Below, piece by piece: positions 41,091 through 49,420 of a DNA stretch of 64,000 bases (the stretch's first letter is position 1; each line of letters opens with the position of its first letter). The stretch comes from CAVQGZ01 sp963714455. Lineage in GTDB: Bacteria > Actinomycetota > Actinomycetes > Jiangellales > Jiangellaceae. The stretch spans positions 1-64,000 of the forward strand of contig CAVQON010000013.1 of assembly GCA_963714455.1 (NCBI GenBank), in the 5' to 3' direction. The translations under genes were made by a program, and so were the position numbers. The notes beneath the pieces were generated by a model. That model did not search any database and was not told where the DNA came from. It saw only the letters and a list, made by a program, of their open reading frames with translations.

Positions 41091-42350
41091 ATGAGGGCTG
41101 TGCTGGCCGACATCTCCACCCCGCGGTACCTGGTGACCGCTGCCGCCCAGAAGATCCCGCAGGGTCGCGGCCGCAACGCCGGCTGGGGGCCGGGCGGCAT
41201 GCTCAGCCTCGCCGACGTACCCGAGCCGAGGCTTCCCAGCGCACCCGGGTGGGTGCGGGTGCGGCCCGAGCTGTCGGGTGTCTGCGGTTCTGACGTCGCC
41301 CTCGCGCACGCCAAGTCGTCGTTCAAGCTCACGGCCTATTTCCGTGCCGAGAAGCAGGTGCTGGGGCACGAGATCGTGGGCGTGGTCGACAGGGTGGGGC
41401 CCGGGGTCACGGCCGTGGCCGAGGGCGACCGCGTGGCGGTCAACCCCGTCTTCTCGTGCCTGCAGCGGGGCTTCGACCCGCCGTGCCGTGCCTGCGCGGA
41501 CGGGCACCCGGGCGTCTGCGAACGGTTCGACCTGCCCGGCGACGTCTCGTGCGCTGCGCCGTCGCTGGGCTTCGACCTGAACGTCGGTGGGGGCTGGGGA
41601 GAAGAGGTGGTCGCCCACGAGTCGCAGCTGTACCCGGTGGGGTCGATCGCCTCGCAGCGGGCCGTACTCGCCGAGCCGGCGTCGATCGTGACCCACGCCG
41701 CGCTGCGGTGGCAGCGCACCGGCGACCGTGTGGTGGTGATCGGGCCCGGCTCGATCGGCCTGCTCATGACCGCCTCGTTGCGCATGCTGCACCCCGACCT
41801 CGACATCATCGTGCTGAGCCCGGACGACTTCGGCACCGCGCAGGCGACACTGTCCGGTGCCAGCCGCGTGCTGCCCAGCGGGCCGCAGGCCGTCGAGCAG
41901 CTGGCCGCCAGCGACGGCGGGCGTGTGCTGCGGCCACGCATGACGAAGACTCCCATTCTCGAGCAGGGGGTCGATGCGGTCTTCGACTGCGTGGGTCTGC
42001 CGCAGACCATCGAGCTGGGCCTGCACCTGCTGCGCTCGACCGGCACGTTCATGCTGATCGGCGCAGCTGCCAAGCAGTCGATCGACTGGTCGCTGGTGTG
42101 GAACCGCCGCCTGACGATCGCCGGTACGTACAACTTCGGGCCGGAGCCGTCGCTGGGTGGACGGCACACCTTCGACCAGGTCGTGGAGTGGCTCGGCGAC
42201 GAGTCCTACCGCGTCGACCACCTGGTGACGCACACGTTCGACCTCGACGCGTGGACGACCGCGTTGACCACGGCGTCTGCCGGGCCGCGAGCCGGCGCGG
42301 TGAAGGTCACCCTGCGTCCGAACCCGCAGGTACCGCTGGTCGACGCGTAA
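41091..42350 (+). CDS. Zinc-binding MDR dehydrogenase
   Basis: 419 residues; ATG one base after the upstream stop. Zinc-site residues: SGVCGSDVALAH (Cys), LGHEIVGVV (His-Glu). In place of the regular Cys-x2-Cys-x2-Cys lobe it has SCLQRGFDPPCRACADGHPGVC, three Cys in the PPCRAC...GVC part plus one earlier, so a structural site is likely kept. Cofactor motif VVVIGPGSIGLLMT. An inserted region (LPSGPQAVEQLAASDGGRVLRP) and a long N-terminal extension set it apart from the MDR at 944. Last gene of the operon, followed by a strong hairpin. Confidence 0.87.
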   Translation: MRAVLADISTPRYLVTAAAQKIPQGRGRNAGWGPGGMLSLADVPEPRLPSAPGWVRVRPELSGVCGSDVALAHAKSSFKLTAYFRAEKQVLGHEIVGVVDRVGPGVTAVAEGDRVAVNPVFSCLQRGFDPPCRACADGHPGVCERFDLPGDVSCAAPSLGFDLNVGGGWGEEVVAHESQLYPVGSIASQRAVLAEPASIVTHAALRWQRTGDRVVVIGPGSIGLLMTASLRMLHPDLDIIVLSPDDFGTAQATLSGASRVLPSGPQAVEQLAASDGGRVLRPRMTKTPILEQGVDAVFDCVGLPQTIELGLHLLRSTGTFMLIGAAAKQSIDWSLVWNRRLTIAGTYNFGPEPSLGGRHTFDQVVEWLGDESYRVDHLVTHTFDLDAWTTALTTASAGPRAGAVKVTLRPNPQVPLVDA

Positions 42351-42388
42351 GGCGTCGGGCGCCCCCGAGGTCCGGCGCCCACGACGCC
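42351..42388 (+). terminator. Terminator hairpin after the FMO-SDR-MDR operon
   Basis: GGCGTCGGGCGCC starting right after the TAA can pair with GGCGCCCACGACGCC through 13 bp with a two-base bulge. No U-tract. Ends nine bases before the next -10 box. Confidence 0.55.
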
Positions 42389-42396
42389 CCTTGTCC

Positions 42397-42402
42397 TAGT
42401 CT
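42397..42402 (+). promoter_or_regulatory. -10 box, leaderless DUF2252 gene
   Basis: TAGTCT with six bases to GTG 42409. Confidence 0.55.
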
Positions 42403-42408
42403 TCGCCC

Positions 42409-43776
42409 GTGCCCACGCCCGACCTGACACGCGCTGAACGAGGGGCCTACGGACGGCTGGAACGCAAGCGGCGGTCCCGCTCGTCGCTGGGCGACCTGGT
42501 GCTGGCTCCCACCGCCGACAGGGTGGGTGCCGTGTTCGCCCAGGAGACCGACCGGGTGCAGTCGCTGCTGCCGCTGCGCCACGAGCGGATGTCGGTCTCG
42601 CCGCACGCGTTCTTTCGCGGCACGGCGGTGATCATGGCGGCCGACCTGGCCGCCTCGCCGTCCACGAAGCTGCACGCGCAGATCTGCGGGGACGCCCACG
42701 CCGCCAACTTCGGCATCTTCGCCTCGCCGGAGCGGCGACTCGTCTTCGACCTCAACGACTTCGACGAGACCTACCGCGGCCCGATCGAGTGGGATCTCAA
42801 GCGGCTCGCGGTGTCGCTTCTGCTGGCCGCGGAGGAGTCCGGGCTCGGGAACATGGCGACCAAGGCCGTCGCGACCACGGCCCTCACCTCCTACGTCGAG
42901 CACATGCGTGCCTTCGCGGACATGCCGACGCTGCAGGTCTGGTACGCCCGCCTCGACGGACGCACCATCACTGCCCATCTCGACGAACGCCGCGCTGCCC
43001 AGATGCGCGTCGAGGGGGACAAGGCTCGCTCGCGATCCGCCGGACGCGCGCTGCAGAAGTTCGTCGAGCACGACGACGCCGGCGTCGCCCGCTTTCGGGA
43101 ACGTCCACCGCGGCTTCAGCGGCTCCCGGAACGCGACCTCGTCGAGGCGATGGTCGGCACCTACCTGGAGTCGCTGCCACCGGAGTGGGCCCTGCTCATG
43201 CGCCGCTTCAGCGTCCAAGATCTCGCGTTCAAGGCGGTCGGCGTCGGCAGCGTCGGCACCCGCTGCCTCGTCGCGGTGCTCGACTCCGGTGACCCGGACG
43301 ACCTGGTGCTCATCCAGCTGAAAGAGGCGAACCGCAGCGTCCTCGCCGGGCACGTGCCGGGGCCGGGGCCGCGCAACCAGGGCCGTCGGGTGGTCGTCGG
43401 CCAGAAGCTGATGCAAGCCGTCGGCGACGTGCTGCTCGGCTGGACCCGTAGCCCCGTCACCGGCCGCGACTACTACGTGCGCCAGCTGTGGGACATGAAG
43501 GGCGACCTCGACATCAGCCAGCTCGGCCGGCACGGGCTGACGATGCACGCCTACCTCTGCGGCTGGGCGCTGGCTCGCGCCCATGCGCGCACCGGTGACC
43601 CGGTCGCCATCGCCGGCTACCTCGGCGGTGGGGGCAAGGTCAGTGACGCGGTGCTGACGTACGCCGAGCAGTACACCGCCGTCGTGCACGACGACTACGC
43701 GGCGTTCGTGGCCGCCGTGGGCGACGCAGCACCGCTGGACGAGAGCAGGGTCGACCTGTCCGGGTGGGCCGACTGA
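42409..43776 (+). CDS. DUF2252 family protein
   Basis: 455 residues, normal for DUF2252. Signatures: MSVSPHAFFRGTA near residue 60, ICGDAHAANFGIF with the GDxHxxNFG motif also found in aminoglycoside-phosphotransferase-like kinases, then VFDLNDFDETYRGPIEWDLKRLA. KEANRSVL and GRRVVVGQKLMQ follow. A kinase-like fold is suspected for the family but no substrate is known. Monocistronic, leaderless. Confidence 0.9.
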   Translation: MPTPDLTRAERGAYGRLERKRRSRSSLGDLVLAPTADRVGAVFAQETDRVQSLLPLRHERMSVSPHAFFRGTAVIMAADLAASPSTKLHAQICGDAHAANFGIFASPERRLVFDLNDFDETYRGPIEWDLKRLAVSLLLAAEESGLGNMATKAVATTALTSYVEHMRAFADMPTLQVWYARLDGRTITAHLDERRAAQMRVEGDKARSRSAGRALQKFVEHDDAGVARFRERPPRLQRLPERDLVEAMVGTYLESLPPEWALLMRRFSVQDLAFKAVGVGSVGTRCLVAVLDSGDPDDLVLIQLKEANRSVLAGHVPGPGPRNQGRRVVVGQKLMQAVGDVLLGWTRSPVTGRDYYVRQLWDMKGDLDISQLGRHGLTMHAYLCGWALARAHARTGDPVAIAGYLGGGGKVSDAVLTYAEQYTAVVHDDYAAFVAAVGDAAPLDESRVDLSGWAD

Positions 43777-43813
43777 CCGGCTCGACCGGCCACGAGGCGT
43801 CCCGGTCGCGAGC

Positions 43814-45340
43814 TCAGGCACCGTCGACCTCGTCCAGCGGACGCACCGCCGGTGCGCAGCGCACCTCACCGCCCGGCCCGAAGCGGGAGCCGTGCAAGGG
43901 GCAGTCCCACGAACGCTCGGCGTCGTTCCACGCGACGATCCCGCCCAGGTGGGTGCACACAGCGCTGACCGACCGCTCGACGCCGTCCACGCGGCTGGTA
44001 GCCCGGGGACGCAGCCCCGCCCGGTCGACCGTGCCGTCGCCGTCGCTCGGTGTGGACGATGCCGAGCGTGCCGTCCTCGCCCAGCCCTTGACCATGTGCG
44101 CGCCGACGTCTGCCTGTGCTCGGGCGAGGCGCATCGCCGCCGGGACGCCGGTCGGGATGCGCGGCTGCCACGATCGCGCCCACTCCGGGAGCGTGGCCGT
44201 GACGGTGTCGGCCAGCGCGATGCCGGCGGCACTGCCGTTGGTGAACCCCCACTTGCCGTAGCCGGTGGCCACCAGCAGCCGGGGATGGGCCGCACGACCG
44301 ACGTGCGGCAGCAGGTCGGCGCTCACGAAGTCTTGGGCCGACCACCGATGGCTGATGTCGGTGACCGGAAACGTCTGCTCTGCCCAGTCGGCCAGCTCGC
44401 GGACGTGCGCCACCGCCGATCCGCCCTTACCGGTCGGGTGGCCACCTCCGCCGACGAGCAGCCGAGGGCTCCCGTCCTCGGCCTGCGCCGTGCGCAGCGA
44501 CCGGGTCGGGCTGGTCGCCGAGAGGTACATGCCGGTGGGCATGGGTGCGCCGTCGGTGAGCGAGCACGCCAGCAGGGACGAGCGGGCCGGGGTGACCGCG
44601 GCGAACAGCAGCGTGCGCAGCGGGAACGGCATGAGCGTGGCCAGCACCACCCAGTCACTCGTGAGGGTGTGGCCCCCGCTCAGCCGCGTCGTCAGCGGCC
44701 CGGTCGTCACCAGCGGGTCGACCGCCAGCGCCCTTGTCTGCTCGACGAGACGTCCACCCGCTCGGACGAAGCGATCGGCGAGCGCGTGCAGGTAGGCGAG
44801 CGGGTCGAGCTGTAGCTGGCTGCCCAGCCGCACCGCAGCGGTGGTGGCGAAGGGCAGCTCGGTCGTGTCGGCGAGCTCGGTGGGCAGCCCGGCGTCGGCG
44901 AGCGCCTCGTGCTCGGCCTCGACGAGCCTGCGCCCCTCGGCGTCGGTCGCGTACGTCCAGGCATCCCGCCGCTGCGTCTGCACCGACGTCTCCGCGCAGA
45001 CCTCGGCCACCAGGTCGAGGCCGGCCTTGTTCGCCTCGACGTAGTCCCGCAGCGTCTGGGTGCCGTGCTCGGCGCGGATGCGGTGGCCAAGCGTGCCGTG
45101 CAGGGCCGACACCTTCGCAGTGGTCCGGCCGCTCGTACCGCTGCCGACGCGGTTGCGCTCCACGACGACGACGTCGACACCACGCTCGGCCAGCAAGGTG
45201 GCAGTCGTCAGACCGGTGATGCCGGCGCCGACGACGACGACGTCCGCGGACTCGGGCATGTCGACGGGCGAAGGTGGAGCGGACGGGTCGGGCCGCCGCC
45301 ACAGCGGCGACGTGCCGTGGGGGAGTGAGGTCATGGGCAC
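43814..45340 (-). CDS. FAD-dependent oxidoreductase with C-terminal Rieske domain
   Basis: 508 residues from GTG 45340; ATG 45334 is an equally good start. DAO-type FAD site DVVVVGAGITGLTTATLLAE, middle RTTAKVSALHG, late LLVATGYGKWGFTNGSAAG. After a linker the last about 80 residues form a Rieske [2Fe-2S] domain with Cys-x-His in VCTHLGG and Cys-x2-His in DCPLHGSRFG. A known actinobacterial fusion of glycine/D-amino-acid-oxidase-like and Rieske modules; substrate unknown. Electron transfer from flavin to cluster is inferred. Single gene. Confidence 0.9.
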   Translation of the reverse strand: MPMTSLPHGTSPLWRRPDPSAPPSPVDMPESADVVVVGAGITGLTTATLLAERGVDVVVVERNRVGSGTSGRTTAKVSALHGTLGHRIRAEHGTQTLRDYVEANKAGLDLVAEVCAETSVQTQRRDAWTYATDAEGRRLVEAEHEALADAGLPTELADTTELPFATTAAVRLGSQLQLDPLAYLHALADRFVRAGGRLVEQTRALAVDPLVTTGPLTTRLSGGHTLTSDWVVLATLMPFPLRTLLFAAVTPARSSLLACSLTDGAPMPTGMYLSATSPTRSLRTAQAEDGSPRLLVGGGGHPTGKGGSAVAHVRELADWAEQTFPVTDISHRWSAQDFVSADLLPHVGRAAHPRLLVATGYGKWGFTNGSAAGIALADTVTATLPEWARSWQPRIPTGVPAAMRLARAQADVGAHMVKGWARTARSASSTPSDGDGTVDRAGLRPRATSRVDGVERSVSAVCTHLGGIVAWNDAERSWDCPLHGSRFGPGGEVRCAPAVRPLDEVDGA

Positions 45341-45480
45341 CTCTACCCGGTTGCGGGTGCGTCAACCCCGAGGTGAGCGCCGGGACGACGACCCCGCCCG
45401 AGTCGGTGACCGTGGCTCGCGCCTGGCGCGTCGGCGACCTTCGCGAGCGCGGTCCAGGCCGATGCTGGCTTGCCCGCTGG

Positions 45481-45894
45481 CTAGTCCGACGCTGGGCCGA
45501 TCTGGGCCATGAGCGCGGCCATGTCGGTGATGCCCCAGTGGGCAACGATCGTGTCGCCGCGGAGCTGGTGGATGTCGATGACGCTGAACTCGGCGTGGTT
45601 GCCACTGGCCGGGACACCCATGAACTCGCCCTGGTGGGTTCCGCCGAACGTCAACCGGACGGCGACCTTGTCCCCGTCCTCGATGATGTCGTGCACCGTC
45701 GCCCGGAAGTCGGGGAAAGCGGCGAAGACCATGGCGAACATCTGCTTGGGGGTCTCGCGGGTGTTGTCCTGGCCGGGGAATGCCTCGTTCTCGACGAAGT
45801 CGTCGGCGAAGTACCGGTCGACGACTTCGGAGAGGTCGGCGCCGGGGACGAGCTCGTCGTAGAGGCTCTGCACGAGGGCCTTGTGATCGGTCAT
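45481..45894 (-). CDS. SnoaL-like ester cyclase family protein
   Basis: 137 residues; GGAAGG lies eight bases before the ATG. ALVQSLYDELV, VDRYFADDFVENEAFPG, FPDFRATVHDIIEDGDKVAVRLTF divided by a turn, and VIDIHQLRGDTIVAHWG reproduce the ester-cyclase subgroup of SnoaL. These act in polyketide-type cyclisation or as unknown stress proteins. No biosynthetic cluster is nearby, so a stand-alone role is likely. Confidence 0.85.
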   Translation of the reverse strand: MTDHKALVQSLYDELVPGADLSEVVDRYFADDFVENEAFPGQDNTRETPKQMFAMVFAAFPDFRATVHDIIEDGDKVAVRLTFGGTHQGEFMGVPASGNHAEFSVIDIHQLRGDTIVAHWGITDMAALMAQIGPASD

Positions 45895-46121
45895 GAGCGG
45901 GCCTTCCGGTAGGCCGGAGGCCCGACACGTGAGCGACCCACGCTCTGCTCCGGATGTGGGGAAGATACGTCCGGTGGCGGCCGTACACGGTCACTTCTGC
46001 ACATGTTGGTGCGGTCCTGACTTCCGGCGGCGACGGGTGCGTGCCGGTCACCCGGGCGGACGTGCTCCGCGGCTGCTCGCCGCAACTGCGTCGTGTCGTC
46101 GTCAAGGCCGGGCCCAACACG

Positions 46122-46697
46122 TCAGTCCGGCTGGCATACCTGGCGGAGCGGACCGTCGATCCACTCGCCCACATCGGTCCGGCTCGTAAGCCGGACGACG
46201 GGAACCTCGGGTCGGGCAGACAGCAGGTCGAGCACCCGTTGCGTCGTCAGCGGGTGCGTGCGCCATGCCCATCGGACGATGTGCTCGTCGTCGGCCACGA
46301 TGCTCCAGAGCGCAGGCTCGACGTTGCCGTTCCACAGCACCTCGCGCCGTAGGCGCCGACGCAGGGTGCGGCGCACGACCTGGCGCATCACGGTGTGCCG
46401 CGCAAGGTCCAGCCACACGACCAGGTCAGCCCGCTCCGCGAGCAGGGGCCGCACCGCGCTGTACTGCCACTCCGTCACCCAGCTCGGCCGAGCGGAGAAC
46501 GCCTCGACGTCGGCGACGAACTGCTCCCGGGGCTGCCACCGGGGGCCGTGGAAGAGCGCGTCGATCTCGACGTGCTCGATGTCGAGGCCCTCGCCGACAG
46601 CAGCGGCCACCGTCGTCTTGCCCGAGCCCGATGTGCCGGCCACCAGCAGCCGCCGGGGGCACCGGAGCAGCGGTGAGCGGGCAGTCAGCAGCGGCAC
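46122..46697 (-). CDS. Adenylate-kinase-like P-loop ATPase (topology-modulation type)
   Basis: 191 residues. Walker A VAGTSGSGKTTVAAAV near residue 20; then VEIDALFHGPRW, the D-x-L/I-x-x-x-x-W hallmark of the FlaR/adenylate-kinase-like group; WVTEWQYSAV; and an Arg-rich lid RRTLRRRLRRE. Phosphoryl-transfer activity likely but acceptor unknown. Leaderless: TAGCCT (46709-46704) lies six bases before GTG 46697. Confidence 0.82.
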   Translation of the reverse strand: MPLLTARSPLLRCPRRLLVAGTSGSGKTTVAAAVGEGLDIEHVEIDALFHGPRWQPREQFVADVEAFSARPSWVTEWQYSAVRPLLAERADLVVWLDLARHTVMRQVVRRTLRRRLRREVLWNGNVEPALWSIVADDEHIVRWAWRTHPLTTQRVLDLLSARPEVPVVRLTSRTDVGEWIDGPLRQVCQPD

Positions 46698-46703
46698 CCG
46701 CGC

Positions 46704-46709
46704 AGGCTA
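46704..46709 (-). promoter_or_regulatory. -10 box, leaderless P-loop ATPase gene
   Basis: TAGCCT with six bases to GTG 46697, located in the short gap after the DCC gene. Confidence 0.5.
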
Positions 46710-46714
46710 GGGCG

Positions 46715-47104
46715 TCATGCGGCGCTCGTAGCGACCGGTGACGCGCAGGCGGGGTCAGTGCCCGGCAGGTGCCCGCGCGCGGCGTAGAGCCGGGGGCCGA
46801 CGACGGCCAGCACGTGCCGCACGCCCGGAAGCGCCATGACGCCGCCGACCTGGCGGAACGGCGCACGGGACAGGCTCAGCATGGCCGACATCGCGGCGGG
46901 GCCGACCAGCGTCGTCCCGTCGTGGCGCACCAGAACCGGCCCGGCCAGAACCTGCTCGGCGCTGACACCCAAGGTGTCGAGGTCGACGTCCTGGTAGGCG
47001 CTCATCCGGACGGGCGGGTCGACCGTGGCGCGGATGCGTGCCGACCCCTTCTCGCACATGCCGCAGTCACCGTCGTAGAGCCACAGGGGTCGCATATCGT
47101 CCAT
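46715..47104 (-). CDS. DCC-family (DUF393) thiol-disulfide oxidoreductase
   Basis: 129 residues. LWLYDGDCGMCEKG is the defining D-x-x-C-x-x-C motif of the DCC family near the N-terminus, followed by the usual VRHDGTTLVGPAAMSAML and a helical tail. Thought to act in thiol redox. No ribosome site: TATACT (47116-47111) sits six bases before the ATG, so leaderless. The -10 overlaps a perfect CsoR-type palindrome, implying repression by a copper or persulfide sensor. Confidence 0.85.
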   Translation of the reverse strand: MDDMRPLWLYDGDCGMCEKGSARIRATVDPPVRMSAYQDVDLDTLGVSAEQVLAGPVLVRHDGTTLVGPAAMSAMLSLSRAPFRQVGGVMALPGVRHVLAVVGPRLYAARGHLPGTDPACASPVATSAA

Positions 47105-47110
47105 ACGTCG

Positions 47111-47129
47111 AGTATACCCCCGGGGGTAT
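47111..47129. promoter_or_regulatory. CsoR/CstR-like operator overlapping the DCC gene -10 box
   Basis: ATACCCCCGGGGGTAT at 47114-47129 is a perfect 16-bp palindrome. TATACT (minus strand, 47116-47111) shares three bases with it, so a bound repressor would block RNA polymerase. Very close to the site at 10925. Confidence 0.65.
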
Positions 47130-47696
47130 CACTCGGCAGCGTGGGTCGAGATGTCGAGAGTCTGCGACGCGATGGGGATGCCGGCATCCTCCAGGCGCTC
47201 CTGCACCCGTCGGGTCAGCTCGTCCTTCACCGACCGGGCTGTGCGCACCGGGACGACGAACCGGGCGGACAGCTCCATCCAGTTGTCGGTGGCCCGCAGG
47301 AACACCCGGGGCTCGACCTCGGTCGCCGGTACCGGGTGGCGCCGCGTCATCGGCGGCGCGCCAGTCGGCGTCGTGCGGGATCGGCAGCGTCAGCTCTTCC
47401 CAGAGAGACTCGAAGTCGGCCGAGCAGTTGAACACCGGCTCGGTGAAGCCGGCCTTGTTCGACACAGCGACGATGCGCCCGGTGTACTGGCGTCGTACCC
47501 AGGTACCTGCGTCGCCGTCGGTGTCGGTGCTGGGCGGTACACCGATCTCGAGGATCTTGGTGCGCAAGGGGGTCAGGTCGATGACGTCGCCGTGGGCGCC
47601 GCCCATCCTGATGCGGTCACCGGCGCCGAAGGCGATGCCGGCGGCGGTGAACCCGAGCACCACACCGAGCTGACCGGCGAAGAGGCGCCAGATCAC
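47129..47696 (-). pseudogene. Decayed small-conductance mechanosensitive channel (MscS type)
   Basis: Two overlapping frames carry MscS parts. The 5' part has LGVVLGFTAAGIAFGAGDRI, where the pore helix is joined to the GDRI segment with about 20 residues missing, then GGAHGDVIDLTPLRTKILEIG and the beta-domain GRIVAVSNKAGFTEPVFN. After about 47350 the frame must shift to continue into VFLRATDNWMELSARFVVPVR and the terminal VQERLEDAGIPIA. The N-terminal membrane helices are also absent. At least one frameshift, one internal deletion and a 5' truncation make it non-functional. Confidence 0.75.
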
Positions 47697-47811
47697 GCCC
47701 AGGCCGACTCGTTGTCGAGCCGCAGCTCGATCGGGTCGGCGCCGGCATCCGGGTCGAGGCCCGGCCCGGGACAGTCGGCACCGGGCTGAGTGCGGACACT
47801 GCCAGCCGCGA

Positions 47812-47961
47812 TCAGGAAGCGTCGCTGGTGCGGGCGACGGCGGCCTCGGCCTGCTCGCTCAGCCCGCTCCACGCTCCCGTGGCGGCGAGCTCTTGGATGA
47901 CGCCGCGTACCAGCGCTGCGTCCACGGGCAGGGTGCGGCGGATCGTCACGGTCTCGTTCAC
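47812..47961 (-). CDS. Possible 49-residue protein
   Basis: Frame opens VNETVTIRRTLPVDAALVRG and continues with ELAATGAWSGLSEQAEAAV to a TGA. It is balanced in composition and strand-helix-like. TAGATC lies six bases before GTG 47961, compatible with a leaderless start. Family not recognised; may be conserved small protein or a fragment. Confidence 0.4.
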   Translation of the reverse strand: MNETVTIRRTLPVDAALVRGVIQELAATGAWSGLSEQAEAAVARTSDAS

Positions 47962-48062
47962 CTGGGTGATCTACCCGCGCGGCGCGGATCCATACGCCGC
48001 AGGTGCTTCTCAGCCGGCCCCGGCGGTGCGTTCACGCTCGAGGTCGGCGGAGCCGCGGTCGC

Positions 48063-48632
48063 TCACTGGTCCTCCAGCGGCTTCTCGGCGCCGCGCTCGA
48101 TCGACACACCCGTGAAGTCGACCTCGACAGGCTCGGTGAACCGCTGCCCATTGACCTCGTCGTGGCGCATGAACGTCGGCGGCTCGATGCGTACGTGCAG
48201 CGAGTACTCGCCATCGGCAGGCAGGCGCCAGTTGCGCCCGTAGTGGTAGATCATCGGGTGCCACAGCATCGGCTGCTCGCACCGACCGACGACGGTGCCG
48301 TCGGGAGCGGTCAGGGTCACCTCGACGGTGAGACCCGGCACGAATCGTCCGTCACCGGCGTCTCGCACCGACACCTCGACGTGGGCGTTGTCGTCACCGG
48401 CGCCCTGCCACTGCAGCGAGCCGTCGACCCAGGCGTACATCCCCTCGGCTTCTTCGACGGCGTAGCCGACCAGGTAGTCCCCGGCGCGCTGCTCGCCGCC
48501 GTCGTGGGCGACGTCGTCGGTCATGTGCGCCAGCGCCGCGCCGTACGCGTCGCCCTGAGCTCGGGCGAGCTCGAGCTGACGGTGCGTTGCCTCCGACGTG
48601 GTCGGGTCCATGGGCGGTCGTGTGGTGGTCAT
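48063..48632 (-). CDS. P19/Tp34-like iron-transport-associated protein
   Basis: 189 residues from ATG 48632, preceded by CAGGAG. Features of the Tp34/P19 Fe-transport family: GDYLVGYAVEEAEGMYAW early (Glu/Met ligands), NAHVEVSVRDAGDGRFVPGL, the conserved EQPMLWHPMIYHYGRNW with Met and His ligands, and HVRIEPPTFMRHDE with another Met-x-His. Classical members are periplasmic; here no signal peptide is seen, so it may act in the cytosol or start elsewhere. Copper or iron binding is inferred from the retained residues. Confidence 0.75.
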   Translation of the reverse strand: MTTTRPPMDPTTSEATHRQLELARAQGDAYGAALAHMTDDVAHDGGEQRAGDYLVGYAVEEAEGMYAWVDGSLQWQGAGDDNAHVEVSVRDAGDGRFVPGLTVEVTLTAPDGTVVGRCEQPMLWHPMIYHYGRNWRLPADGEYSLHVRIEPPTFMRHDEVNGQRFTEPVEVDFTGVSIERGAEKPLEDQ

Positions 48633-48652
48633 GGCGATGCTCCTGGTGGCTG

Positions 48653-48967
48653 TCAGTGCTGGTCGGAGTCCGTGGCCCGGCGTCGACGGGACCGGACGAG
48701 CAGCGCCACACCGACGACCAGGGCAGTCGTGGCGACGACAGTCACCGGCAGCACCCAGGGCCGCTCGCGGGCATGTCGCTCGGCCTCGTAGGCGACGAGA
48801 CGCACAGGGTCGTCCTCCACCCGGGCCGCGGTGCGCCGGGCCAGGTTCGCGGCCTTGTCGGCGACCGGCGGCGCCTCGTGGGTGTGTGACCAGGCCGTCA
48901 CCTCGTCGGCGACGTCGCGCAACGCCGAGGCGGTGCGTCGGGACAGCTGGGGGGTGGATGTGCTCAT
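48653..48967 (-). CDS. Single-pass membrane protein, unknown
   Basis: 104 residues from ATG 48967. The N-terminal two-thirds is helical (TASALRDVADEVTAW, ANLARRTAARVEDDPVRLVAYEAERH), then one helix LPVTVVATTALVVGVALLV and a basic RSRRRR tail inside. Upstream and probably co-transcribed with the P19-like gene (20-base gap). No family recognised. Confidence 0.6.
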   Translation of the reverse strand: MSTSTPQLSRRTASALRDVADEVTAWSHTHEAPPVADKAANLARRTAARVEDDPVRLVAYEAERHARERPWVLPVTVVATTALVVGVALLVRSRRRRATDSDQH

Positions 48968-49104
48968 GGTTGCCACTACCCCGTTCCCGCGTGGGTATGC
49001 GGCACAGCGCGCATCCAGGTCGACGTGCCCAGCAACGCATCCGACGTATAGCCCGTCGCTGGCCGGGTAGTCCACGGGTGTCCCCGAGTGCAGAGGAGGC
49101 CGTC

Positions 49105-49338
49105 ATGGCCGAGAACGAGGCCAAGGTGCCCCAAGACAAGCGTGGCGAGATGAAGGAGACGATCGGGCAGGTCATCGGCGACGAAGACCTGGAGCGTCAA
49201 GGCCGCGCCGATCAGGCCAAGTCAGACCTGCGCGAGGCCGGCGAGCAGGCCAAGGAGGGGCTGAGCGACGCCGCAGACCAGGCCAAGGCGGCGGCGGAGT
49301 CTGCCGGCCAGAAGGTCAAGGACGCGTTCAACAACTGA
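49105..49338 (+). CDS. CsbD-family stress protein
   Basis: 77 residues; AGAGGAGG lies five bases before the ATG. GEMKETIGQVIGDEDLERQGRADQAKSD is the CsbD signature in spirit: K-G-x-x-K-x-x-x-G followed by charged helix repeats. Hydrophilic, coiled-coil forming and usually under general-stress control. A strong hairpin follows the stop by 17 bases. Confidence 0.88.
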   Translation: MAENEAKVPQDKRGEMKETIGQVIGDEDLERQGRADQAKSDLREAGEQAKEGLSDAADQAKAAAESAGQKVKDAFNN

Positions 49339-49355
49339 TCGCTTCCCACTCGTAG

Positions 49356-49400
49356 ACTCAGGTCTGCCTGCGCGTCCCGGATGCGCAGGCAGGCCTGAGT
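49356..49400 (+). terminator. Strong terminator hairpin after csbD-like gene
   Basis: 18-base arms (49356-49373 and 49383-49400, containing CTGCCTGCGC and GCGCAGGCAG) with a single G-U-type mismatch and a nine-base loop. The most stable hairpin noticed in the window; the next gene begins 20 bases later. Confidence 0.7.
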
Positions 49401-49420
49401 GCACCCGAGAGGACGCCGAC

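Noticed and set aside
45895..46121. Plus-strand frames in the gap after the ester-cyclase gene
   Set aside because: Arg/Gly/Pro-rich and without start signals; they overlap the antisense of the P-loop ATPase.
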